This document shows positions 1-6,234 of a stretch of DNA of 19,289 nucleotides, in pieces; the stretch's first letter is position 1, and the number at the start of each line of letters is the position of its first letter. A model generated the notes under the pieces. That model was not told the origin of the DNA. It saw only the letters and a program-made list of their open reading frames with translations, and did not search any database. Source of the DNA: JBEEOW01 sp041191405 (GTDB lineage Bacteria > Bacteroidota > Bacteroidia > Cytophagales > UBA9547). A program made the position numbers and the translations under genes. The DNA lies in NCBI GenBank assembly GCA_041191405.1, contig JBEEOW010000050.1, forward strand, positions 1-19,289, written 5' to 3'.

Positions 1-85
1 TCAAACTTGAACCTGTATCGATGTGCTCTTTACACACTAAATGTTTGAATGCTTCACTGTATACAACCTTTGTTCTTCCTTCCAT
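1..85 (-). CDS. IS3-type transposase OrfA, N-terminus (partial)
   Basis: Twenty-eight codons are visible, starting from ATG at 85-83 and running off the window edge. The translation begins MEGRTKVVYSEAFKHLV. The pattern [KR]-x-x-Y-S-x-x-F-K-x-x-V followed by a K/E-rich helix is typical of the start of the helix-turn-helix domain (HTH_Tnp_1) of IS3/IS911-type OrfA proteins, which bind the IS ends. The family is inferred from this short N-terminus and from the putative inverted repeat just upstream; the catalytic DDE subunit (OrfB) would lie outside the window. Another HTH regulator is possible but less likely. Confidence 0.5.
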   Translation of the reverse strand, partial: MEGRTKVVYSEAFKHLVCKEHIDTGSSL

Positions 86-120
86 TTTATGCTTACTTTG
101 TGTAAACCTATTTCAGGACA
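1..120 (-). mobile_element. End of an IS3-like insertion sequence (partial)
   Basis: This is the promoter-proximal end of an insertion sequence that runs off the left edge of the window. Read on the minus strand, a putative terminal inverted repeat starts at 120 with TGTCCTGAAATAGGTTTACA. Fifteen bases later comes the start codon of a transposase-type small ORF (85 down to 1). A terminus beginning TG close to an OrfA start is the usual layout of IS3-family elements. The exact boundary at 120 is inferred from the TG...CA rule, because the other end and the target duplication are outside the window. Confidence 0.5.
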
Positions 121-126
121 AGACAG

Positions 127-531
127 ATGGTTTATGGTAATATTTATGCAGCTAAGCACGAAACTTACCAAGTGATCAAACAAAAAATTACAGATGGAAT
201 AAACGAAATCCCAAATGTTGAACTTGCTGAAACAAACGAATTAGGCAGAGTAAACAGAGTTGACCCACTTGGTATAACGAATTTACGAATTCGTGGAATG
301 TGGCAAATTCAAAATCCAAGAAGAGTTTTTAACTATTTACATACAACAGGAGATACTTTTGAACTTGTTGCAGTTATTCCGACCATCAAATACAATTCAT
401 TTTCGAATGAAAGTAAAAACAAAATTGAAATTTTGGGTAATCCAAATTTAAGAATTTCAGATGTTAAAGTTAAAGACCCAAATAATCCTGCAAATTTAAT
501 TGATAGTAAATTAATTATTTATAAACTATGA
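127..531 (+). CDS. Hypothetical protein coupled to OLD-like ATPase, possibly 5'-truncated
   Basis: I do not recognise the family of this 134-aa soluble protein. It has no signal peptide or membrane segment. The second half looks beta-rich, with a central GMWQIQNPRR stretch and a C-terminus rich in I/K/N. Its stop overlaps the start of the next gene (ATGA at 528-531), so the two are almost certainly translationally coupled and probably work together. The start at 127 is only 6 bases beyond the inferred IS end at 120. The frame stays open back to 106, inside the IS, so the ATG may be internal and the true N-terminus may have been cut off by the insertion. It could be a complete small partner protein or the C-terminal part of a larger effector. 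Confidence 0.6.
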   Translation: MVYGNIYAAKHETYQVIKQKITDGINEIPNVELAETNELGRVNRVDPLGITNLRIRGMWQIQNPRRVFNYLHTTGDTFELVAVIPTIKYNSFSNESKNKIEILGNPNLRISDVKVKDPNNPANLIDSKLIIYKL

Positions 532-2042
532 AAGTAGTTTCACTAAAAAGTACAAATTTCCGTCATTTTTCGGCTGAAACAGAAGTTTCTTTTGGGAACA
601 GGATTACAGTGATTTCTGGTCAAAATGGAACTGGAAAATCATCCTTACTAGGTTGGGTTGCACAACTTTGTAAATTTGATTCAGATATTAAACAAGTTAC
701 AGGTGTTAAATTTGAAGAAGATTGGGGTAAAATATTTAGATTTTGTAAGGATAATGATTACAACAAGAAATACAAAGTTGCTTTCGAGATAGAAGAAAAT
801 GGAATAAAAAATCAAGTGGAATTAAGCACTAGATTCATTCCTTCTGTAAATAGATATAAATGTGATTTTGATAGAAATATTAAAGAAAGCCCTAAAAGAG
901 CTATTCAATTCCCTCTAATTTATTTGGGTTTAAGAAGATTAATTCCTTTATCTACTGAAAGTGAAAATAAAATTAAGAAAAACAACATCCAACTTTCGAC
1001 AGGTGATATTAGTTTATTCAATTCACTGTCCAAAGAAATTTTACTTTTAATTGATGAGTCAATAACGCCCGATGCAGTGAAGTCTCCAAATAAAAATGTT
1101 TTAGCTATGAAAACTAAGCATTATAATCATTTGGGCAATTCGGCAGGTCAAGATAATATTGGTCAGATTTTAGCAGCAATTATTTCATTTTTTAAGTTAA
1201 AAGAAAAATTAGGTACTTCATACAAAGGAGGTATTTTATTAATTGACGAAATAGATGCGACTTTATACGCAGGCTCACAAATTAAGCTTTTGACCATTTT
1301 ACACAAATATGCTATAACACTTAATTTACAGGTGATTTTCTCTACCCATTCGATTGAAATATTAGAGTTTATAAGCAAAGAAATTGATGATAAATCTTTC
1401 ATTGGAAAAGGAAGTGTCATCAATTTTCTGAAAACAACTGATGGTATCATTTCAAATGAAATAAATCCATCGATAGATTGGATAAAACTTAAGATTAGGG
1501 CTTTAAGAGGAACAAGTCAAAAAGCAGAAAAAATAAATTTAATTTGTGAAGATTTGTCAGCGGAACTTTGGATTAAAAACCTAATACAAAATTCTGATAT
1601 AAAATCATTTGTCTCAATTGGTGGAGCTAACTTAGGAAAAGGAACCTTGTCTAGTATGGCAAAAAGCAACTCAAAAGTACTTCAACAACTTAAATATGTA
1701 TTAGATGGTGACGCAAGAAACGATAAAAACATTGATTCTAAGAAGAGGAATGTTACCTTTTTACCTGGAGATTCTGGGGTAGAAATTATTATGTATCACT
1801 TTATAAAGTCATTACCAGAGAACGATGAATTTTGGAATGATTCAATGAATTTTACAAAACAAATTTGTTTTATGAATTTTCAAAACAACTCAAATCAAAA
1901 TGTCGCAAAAGATTGGTTTGATAATGAAGAAAATAAACGTGATTTTTTTGGAAGAGGTTATTCAAAATTATTTAATCGTTGGAAACGTGATAATATATCA
2001 AAAGTAAATGAATTTTTAGAAAATCTAAAGAACATACTATAA
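528..2042 (+). CDS. OLD-like AAA ATPase with TOPRIM-like C-terminus
   Basis: This 504-aa protein is a predicted ABC/SMC-type ATPase of the overcoming-lysogenization-defect (OLD) kind. Visible motifs, in order, are Walker A GQNGTGKS (31-38), an ABC-signature-like SAGQDN (205-210), Walker B ILLIDEID ending at D243, and a switch histidine in STHS (272-275). The C-terminal third has a TOPRIM-like arrangement, with an acidic residue in LICEDLSAELW (E341) and a DGD motif (D393-G-D395). OLD nucleases cut DNA with the TOPRIM domain, and many are phage-defence effectors (for example GajA of Gabija). Here the partner is the overlapping 134-aa gene upstream, not a UvrD-type helicase or HNH protein. That nuclease activity is present is inference; the TOPRIM part is diverged. 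An ATPase-only role cannot be excluded. Confidence 0.8.
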   Translation: MKVVSLKSTNFRHFSAETEVSFGNRITVISGQNGTGKSSLLGWVAQLCKFDSDIKQVTGVKFEEDWGKIFRFCKDNDYNKKYKVAFEIEENGIKNQVELSTRFIPSVNRYKCDFDRNIKESPKRAIQFPLIYLGLRRLIPLSTESENKIKKNNIQLSTGDISLFNSLSKEILLLIDESITPDAVKSPNKNVLAMKTKHYNHLGNSAGQDNIGQILAAIISFFKLKEKLGTSYKGGILLIDEIDATLYAGSQIKLLTILHKYAITLNLQVIFSTHSIEILEFISKEIDDKSFIGKGSVINFLKTTDGIISNEINPSIDWIKLKIRALRGTSQKAEKINLICEDLSAELWIKNLIQNSDIKSFVSIGGANLGKGTLSSMAKSNSKVLQQLKYVLDGDARNDKNIDSKKRNVTFLPGDSGVEIIMYHFIKSLPENDEFWNDSMNFTKQICFMNFQNNSNQNVAKDWFDNEENKRDFFGRGYSKLFNRWKRDNISKVNEFLENLKNIL

Positions 2043-2068
2043 TTAGCTCTTCCACATAAACCCCTACT

Positions 2069-2298
2069 CTCAGCTAGTCCAAACTTGTAAGTAAGTGTTA
2101 TAAATTTGCGATTGTTGTGGTTGGTGCGAGCTTATAGCTCGTACCGTATTATAGTTTTATTGAACTATATTTTATTTTTTTAATTAATATACTTAAAATT
2201 GATTTTTCTCTCTGATATTCAGAATGGTACGAGCCAAAAGCTCGCACCAGCAACTAGTACTTATAACAGTTTTAAAACACTAAGCTAGTACTAGCGAG
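2069..2298 (+). mobile_element. MITE-like palindromic element, copy 1
   Basis: This is a ~230-bp non-coding element. It starts CTCAGCTAGT and ends ACTAGCGAG, close to a 10-bp terminal inverted repeat that has lost one base at the right end. Inside, two 23-bp arms face each other: GGTGCGAGC...CTCGTACC (2123-2145) and GGTACGAGC...CTCGCACC (2226-2248). They are inverted repeats of one another at 21 of 23 positions, and each is itself a short hairpin. An AT-rich spacer of ~80 bp separates them. The stretch from about 2122 to 2295 is base-for-base identical to copy 2. There is no coding potential, so movement would need a transposase in trans. Confidence 0.75.
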
Positions 2299-2301
2299 GT
2301 A

Positions 2302-2628
2302 TTCCGCATAAATTTTTCCTGTATATTATTTAATAAGATGCTTCGTACCTCAGCATGACAGCTATTAGAGAAAAGTTAGCGTTTACATTCCTACTCGGCT
2401 TCTTCACATCTTCAAAATTTACAACAAAAACTAGTATAAAGTGCTCATCAGGCTTTGCTATCCCGATGCAGTATCCAAGGATTTGTAATCCTAAATTTAG
2501 CAAAATGTTTTATTATCAGTTATTTATGTGGATTGCAAATCCACAGGTATGGATTCGAGTTTGTAAATTTCGAATAGAATCACTTTCTTGCTTCATGTAA
2601 TTGGTTATGAAAAACTCGAATAGCTGAA
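2302..2628 (+). repeat. Diverged long repeat with REP-like palindromes, copy 1
   Basis: This segment of ~327 bp matches 2978-3303 along its whole length, with scattered substitutions and small indels. Both copies end in the same GAATAGCTGAA. It carries a near-palindrome GGATTTGTAATCC (2479-2491) that can pair with the perfect palindrome GTGGATTGCAAATCCAC (2528-2544), like REP-type intergenic palindromes. The open frame across 2355-2600 is not conserved in the other copy, so I treat the segment as non-coding. It always follows the MITE-like element here and may be part of one larger unit. Confidence 0.7.
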
Positions 2629-2644
2629 TTTTATTTATATACTT

Positions 2645-2737
2645 ATGATAACAATAAAAGCAAAAAACACTGTTATAGTTAACAACAATATTGATTCAGT
2701 ATTTGAATTTATTTCCTCAGCTAGTCCAACCTTGTAA
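2645..2737 (+). pseudogene. 5' fragment of SRPBCC gene, cut by element copy 2
   Basis: The first 24 codons (2645-2715) are nearly identical to the start of the intact gene at 3629, both reading xTIKAKNTVIVN-NIDSVFEFIS. Homology stops exactly where the second palindromic element begins (2716), and the frame then ends at a TAA inside the element (2735-2737). The rest of the gene does not resume after the element. The fragment keeps an ATG start, whereas the intact copy has TTG. It is either a duplicated gene destroyed by element insertion or the junction of a tandem duplication of the unit element + repeat + gene. Confidence 0.8.
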
Positions 2738-2946
2738 GTACGTGTTATAAATCTGCGTTTGTTGTGGCTGGTGCGAGCTTATAGCTCGTACCGTATTATA
2801 GTTTTATTGAACTATATTTTATTTTTTTAATTAATATACTTAAAATTGATTTTTCTCTCTGATATTCAGAATGGTACGAGCCAAAAGCTCGCACCAGCAA
2901 CTAGTACTTATAACAGTTTTAAAACACTAAGCTAGTACTAGCTGAG
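2716..2946 (+). mobile_element. MITE-like palindromic element, copy 2
   Basis: This copy of ~231 bp has perfect 10-bp terminal inverted repeats, CTCAGCTAGT (2716-2725) and ACTAGCTGAG (2937-2946). The inner inverted arms are at 2770-2792 and 2873-2895. Its core is identical to copy 1, while the outer ~50 bases on the left differ at a few positions. The left end sits directly on codon 24/25 of the SRPBCC fragment, which defines that boundary. I see no clear target-site duplication. Confidence 0.8.
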
Positions 2947-2977
2947 ATAATGTAAGTCCAAACTCTGTTAATGTGTT

Positions 2978-3303
2978 TTCCGCAAAAATTTTCCTGTTTA
3001 TTATTTAATAAGATGCTTCGTACCTCAGCATGACAGCTATTTGAGAAAAGTTAGCGTTGTAATACCGACTTGGCTTTTTCATTTCTTCAAAATTAACTAA
3101 AAAGCCAGTTTAACGTGCTCGTCCGAGATTTGCATTACTGATGCATTATCCAAGGATTTGCAATCCTAAATTTAGCAAAATGTTTTATTATCAGTTGTTT
3201 ATGTGAATTGCAAATCCACAGATATTGATTTGAGATTTAAAATTTCAAATTGCCACACTATTTTGATTCGTGTTAAGGTAAGAGAATAACTGGAATAGCT
3301 GAA
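2978..3303 (+). repeat. Diverged long repeat with REP-like palindromes, copy 2
   Basis: This is the partner of 2302-2628. About 31 bases separate it from element copy 2, compared with three or so in copy 1. It carries GGATTTGCAATCC (3154-3166), which is an exact reverse complement of the GGATTGCAAATCC core kept in copy 1, and GTGAATTGCAAATCCAC (3203-3219). It also has a small TGCAT-TACTG-ATGCA hairpin near 3132-3146. The copies have drifted much more than the adjacent element cores, which suggests a different age or different selection. Confidence 0.65.
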
Positions 3304-3381
3304 AAATTATTTAAATATTGTGTTTGTAACTATAATAATTTAGATTTGTTATAAGAATTCCATATAAAATCAATACATAAA

Positions 3382-3596
3382 ATGGTTCAACAAATTGTTA
3401 ATATTCCTGAAAAAGATTTTAGCCTTTTCTTAGAATTAGTAAAGAAAATGAAATGGAAAGTTAGTGAATTTGTTCCTCAACCAATTGATTTTGAATTAAA
3501 TGAAGAACAATTAAATTTTTAAAAGAAAACTCAAAAGCACCAAATAATACTTGTTTAACTAATGAAGAATCAATGCAAAAGTTAAATGACTTATAA
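3382..3596 (+). pseudogene. Antitoxin-like small gene with a frameshift
   Basis: The frame from ATG 3382 reads MVQQIVNIPEKDFSLFLELV and continues to NEEQLNF before a TAA at 3520-3522 (46 aa). Adding one T to the five-T run at 3516-3520 would restore the frame and continue with LKENSKAPNNTCLTNEESMQ to a natural TAA at 3594-3596, giving about 71 aa. The order (short beta strand with IP, FxxFxxLxxKxxWK helix, then an acidic helix and a C-terminal E-rich tail) resembles small Bacteroidetes antitoxins that sit before RelE/ParE toxins. No toxin gene follows. It is either a decayed antitoxin remnant, a sequencing error in a homopolymer, or a shorter real protein. Confidence 0.55.
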
Positions 3597-3628
3597 TTTA
3601 ATCATAACCCCAAAAGCTCATTCGCAGA

Positions 3629-4081
3629 TTGAAAACAATAAAAGCAAAAAACACTGTTATAGTTAACAAGAATATTGACTCTGTATTTGAATTTATTTCT
3701 AATCTTGAAAACGATAGTTTATGGAGAAAAGAAATTAATGAAACCAAAGTTTCTGGTAAACCAGCGTTAAATGTTATTGTTATTGAAGATTCATTTTTAT
3801 CGAAACGTACTCCTAGTAATATTATTGAATTGAAGTGTATTGATTTTCAATTAAATAAACTTATAGTTTACGAAACTGCTAACGAAAAGTATTTTTATTT
3901 AAAAAGTACAAGAGAGGTTGAATCAATCACCGATAATTCAACCAAAATTACTTATTCAATAGAATTTGACAAAGCAATAGTAAAACATGGTTTAGGGTTT
4001 AATTTACCCACATTTTTAATTCAATTTGTTACAAATACTGATATGAAAAAGTATTTATCTAAGCTTAAAACAATTATATAA
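3629..4081 (+). CDS. SRPBCC (START-like) domain protein
   Basis: This predicted 150-aa cytosolic protein has the helix-grip (SRPBCC / polyketide cyclase-dehydrase-like) pattern. A first strand (KAKNTVIVN) leads into the helix NIDSVFEFISNLENDSLWRKEI, a hallmark of the family, then alternating strands and a C-terminal helix. Such proteins bind small hydrophobic ligands; the ligand here is unknown. The start is TTG at 3629: the frame is open only from 3608, and no ATG occurs until near the C-terminus. The truncated paralogue at 2645 has ATG at this codon, so the start has probably mutated and expression may be low. It stands alone between the repeat region and a membrane-protein gene. Confidence 0.7.
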   Translation: MKTIKAKNTVIVNKNIDSVFEFISNLENDSLWRKEINETKVSGKPALNVIVIEDSFLSKRTPSNIIELKCIDFQLNKLIVYETANEKYFYLKSTREVESITDNSTKITYSIEFDKAIVKHGLGFNLPTFLIQFVTNTDMKKYLSKLKTII

Positions 4082-4170
4082 TAAATATAATTGCAATTTT
4101 CAAAAAACCTCATTATCATATAGTTGTTAAGTAATAAGTTAAAAACTCGTATAGAAAAGTAAGTAGGATA

Positions 4171-4641
4171 ATGGATAATAAGATTGAGTTAGAAACATTT
4201 TTCCAAAAAAGTAAAGGTTATTACCTTGAACAATATGAATTATATAAAAATGGACATGTTTTGATTTTTAACTTACATGCCTTTATTTTTAATATATTTT
4301 GGTATCTGTTTAGAAAAATGTATACAGAGTTTTTTGGTTTACTTTTATATTTTATTGTTCAAAGCATAGTTGTTGATTACTTGATTTTACCGCAAATTTC
4401 AATAAGAAATCAAGGATCAATTAATTTTTTGATAACTATTTTCAATTCAGTTAGTATTGGTTTTATTTCAAATTATTTATACTTTAAAAGAGCTGAAAGA
4501 CTAATATTACTTTCCAAAAACAAGTATAATAATGATAATGAAATGCAACTTGAATATTTGAAGAAAAAAGGAGGATATAGTGTTATATTTATTTTTGTTA
4601 TAATTTTGATTGTAATAATTTTCAAATTTTTTTATAGATAA
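4171..4641 (+). CDS. DUF2628-like small membrane protein
   Basis: This 156-aa protein of unknown function resembles DUF2628-type proteins. A soluble N-terminus (1-30) is followed by hydrophobic segments around HAFIFNIFWYLFRKMYTEFF (the family's 'F.W.LYRKMY' signature), FFGLLLYFIVQSIVVDYLIL and INFLITIFNSVSIGFISNYL. Then come the family-type YLYFKRAERLI motif, a charged stretch (NKYNNDNEMQLEYLKKKGG) and a last membrane helix (VIFIFVIILIVIIFKFF). It starts at ATG 4171, 89 bases after the SRPBCC gene, and shows no sign of coupling to a neighbour. Confidence 0.65.
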   Translation: MDNKIELETFFQKSKGYYLEQYELYKNGHVLIFNLHAFIFNIFWYLFRKMYTEFFGLLLYFIVQSIVVDYLILPQISIRNQGSINFLITIFNSVSIGFISNYLYFKRAERLILLSKNKYNNDNEMQLEYLKKKGGYSVIFIFVIILIVIIFKFFYR

Positions 4642-4737
4642 ATCATATATTTTTAAATATTATTTCAAATTTACAGGTTACTTTTATCATTATTTTTATA
4701 TTAATTTGTAATTATTTAATAATAAACTCCCCCAGTT

Positions 4738-6075
4738 ATGAAACAATTTTACAAAAACATTAAGAATGCATTCATTCTTAGTGCTTTAGGTGTTAGTACA
4801 TCTTTCGCACAAATCCCGAAACCTGCTTGTGTTGGTTATTGGCAAAATTGGTCAAACAATTTAAAACTCACTGCCATTAATGATAATTACAATGTAATAC
4901 AATTGGCTTTTGGTACAACTGTTGGTACATCATTATCTAACATAACATTTACATTACCAAGTAATTATAACAAAACTACTTTTATGGCTGATATTGATGT
5001 TTTACACACCAAAGGCAAAGTTGTAATATTAAGTTTAGGTGGAGCCAACGATCCAATTCGTTTGGATAACACTACTGCTCGTGATGAGTTTGTAACATCA
5101 GTTAATAAGATTTTATCAGATTATAGTTACAAAATTGATGGTATAGATATTGATTTTGAGTCTAGTTCACTGGCTTTTGGTGCAACTTGGACTATGACAG
5201 CACCTTCTGTTGCGCAACAAAATTTAATAGATGCAACAAAATCTATCATGGCAAATTATAAAACCCAAACAGGCAAAAAGTTACTTTTAACTATGGCTCC
5301 AGAGAGTATTTATTTAATGGGAGCATTGTCATCATACCAAGTTGCTAACTCAAATGGTGGAGCTATGTTACCTATTATTCAGGCGCTTAGTAATGAGCTA
5401 GATTTAATTCATGTGCAATATTATAATGCAGGTGGAGCAGGTGGTGGTACTTATGCTATTGATAAAAAAATATATTATGATAATAGTGACCCAGATTATA
5501 TAACAGCAATGACTGAAAGTATCATTAAAGGTTTCACATTATTAAGTAACAAAGGTGTGTATAATGGTTTGCCAGCCTCAAAAGTTGCAATAGGTTTACC
5601 ATCAAATAGATGCGATGCTGGTACAGGTTCTGGTTATAATACTCCAGCCGATGTTTGTTCAGCTGTAAAGTATTTACAAGGAAAAATAACAAAACCAGCT
5701 GGCTGGACTTACACAGTAACACAAGCATATCCTGATTTAGCCGGAATGATGGCATGGTCAATCAATGAAGATTTGGCAAATTGCGACGGAGCTTATTCGT
5801 ATGCTAATAATTTCAGTTGTGCATTCCCAAAATCAGTTACGGCCATTGATGAAAATATTGATATTGAATTAAATACAATTTATCCAAATCCTACAAATGG
5901 TCAATTGAATTTTAATTTAACTACAAATCAAGAAGTTAAAATTTATAATTCTACAGGTTTTTTATTAATTTCTAAACAACTTACACCTTCTGAAAATTTA
6001 AATATTGAATCCTTTGAACCTGGATTGTATTTTGTAAAAGTTGGAAAAAAAATAAGTAAAATAGTTAAAAATTAA
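4738..6075 (+). CDS. Secreted GH18 chitinase with T9SS type A sorting domain
   Basis: This 445-aa secreted glycoside hydrolase family 18 enzyme is predicted to cleave beta-1,4 bonds in chitin or related GlcNAc polymers. A Sec signal peptide (about 1-25, ending TSFAQ) is followed by the barrel: VGYWQNW strand 1, VVILSLGG strand 3, and the catalytic DGIDIDFE motif (134-141) with E141 as the acid/base. LIHVQYYN carries the substrate-positioning tyrosine, and the barrel closes with MMAWSINED. The last ~70 residues (from about TIYPNPTNGQLNF) form a type A T9SS C-terminal domain, so export across the outer membrane by the T9SS is expected. There is no separate carbohydrate-binding module. A terminator follows at 6094. 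Confidence 0.93.
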   Translation: MKQFYKNIKNAFILSALGVSTSFAQIPKPACVGYWQNWSNNLKLTAINDNYNVIQLAFGTTVGTSLSNITFTLPSNYNKTTFMADIDVLHTKGKVVILSLGGANDPIRLDNTTARDEFVTSVNKILSDYSYKIDGIDIDFESSSLAFGATWTMTAPSVAQQNLIDATKSIMANYKTQTGKKLLLTMAPESIYLMGALSSYQVANSNGGAMLPIIQALSNELDLIHVQYYNAGGAGGGTYAIDKKIYYDNSDPDYITAMTESIIKGFTLLSNKGVYNGLPASKVAIGLPSNRCDAGTGSGYNTPADVCSAVKYLQGKITKPAGWTYTVTQAYPDLAGMMAWSINEDLANCDGAYSYANNFSCAFPKSVTAIDENIDIELNTIYPNPTNGQLNFNLTTNQEVKIYNSTGFLLISKQLTPSENLNIESFEPGLYFVKVGKKISKIVKN

Positions 6076-6093
6076 GATTTTAGATTTAGTGCA

Positions 6094-6133
6094 AATGGTG
6101 AATTAAATAGTTATTTAGTTCACCATTATTTTT
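6094..6133 (+). terminator. Intrinsic terminator after the chitinase gene
   Basis: AATGGTGAATTAAATA (6094-6109) pairs with TATTTAGTTCACCATT (6112-6127), with one G-U pair. A T-rich run (ATTTTTAT) follows. The hairpin lies 18 bases after the chitinase stop and separates it from the downstream sensor gene. Confidence 0.75.
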
Positions 6134-6234
6134 ATGTAAAATTACGTATAGTTGCTAAAAGTCATTTATTTAACTAATAAAACTTAAACAAATAAAAATT
6201 TTTTTACGTTAATGTTGTGAATACTAATTTTGTT

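Noticed and set aside
2355..2600. 81-codon open frame within the first long repeat
   Set aside because: The frame is not kept in the homologous copy at 2978-3303, and the segment is full of palindromes; it is non-coding repeat.
2711..2951. Target-site duplication around element copy 2
   Set aside because: The flanks (TTATTTC on the left, ATAATGT on the right) share no convincing direct repeat.
4139..4156. Sequence TTAAAAACTCGTATAG resembling the end of the long repeat at 2611-2628
   Set aside because: The match is short and AT-rich and lacks the rest of the repeat; likely chance.
6225..6232. TAATTTTG as a -7 promoter box for the sensor gene
   Set aside because: It matches TAnnTTTG, but the start of transcription would fall on or after the preferred ATG at 6235.
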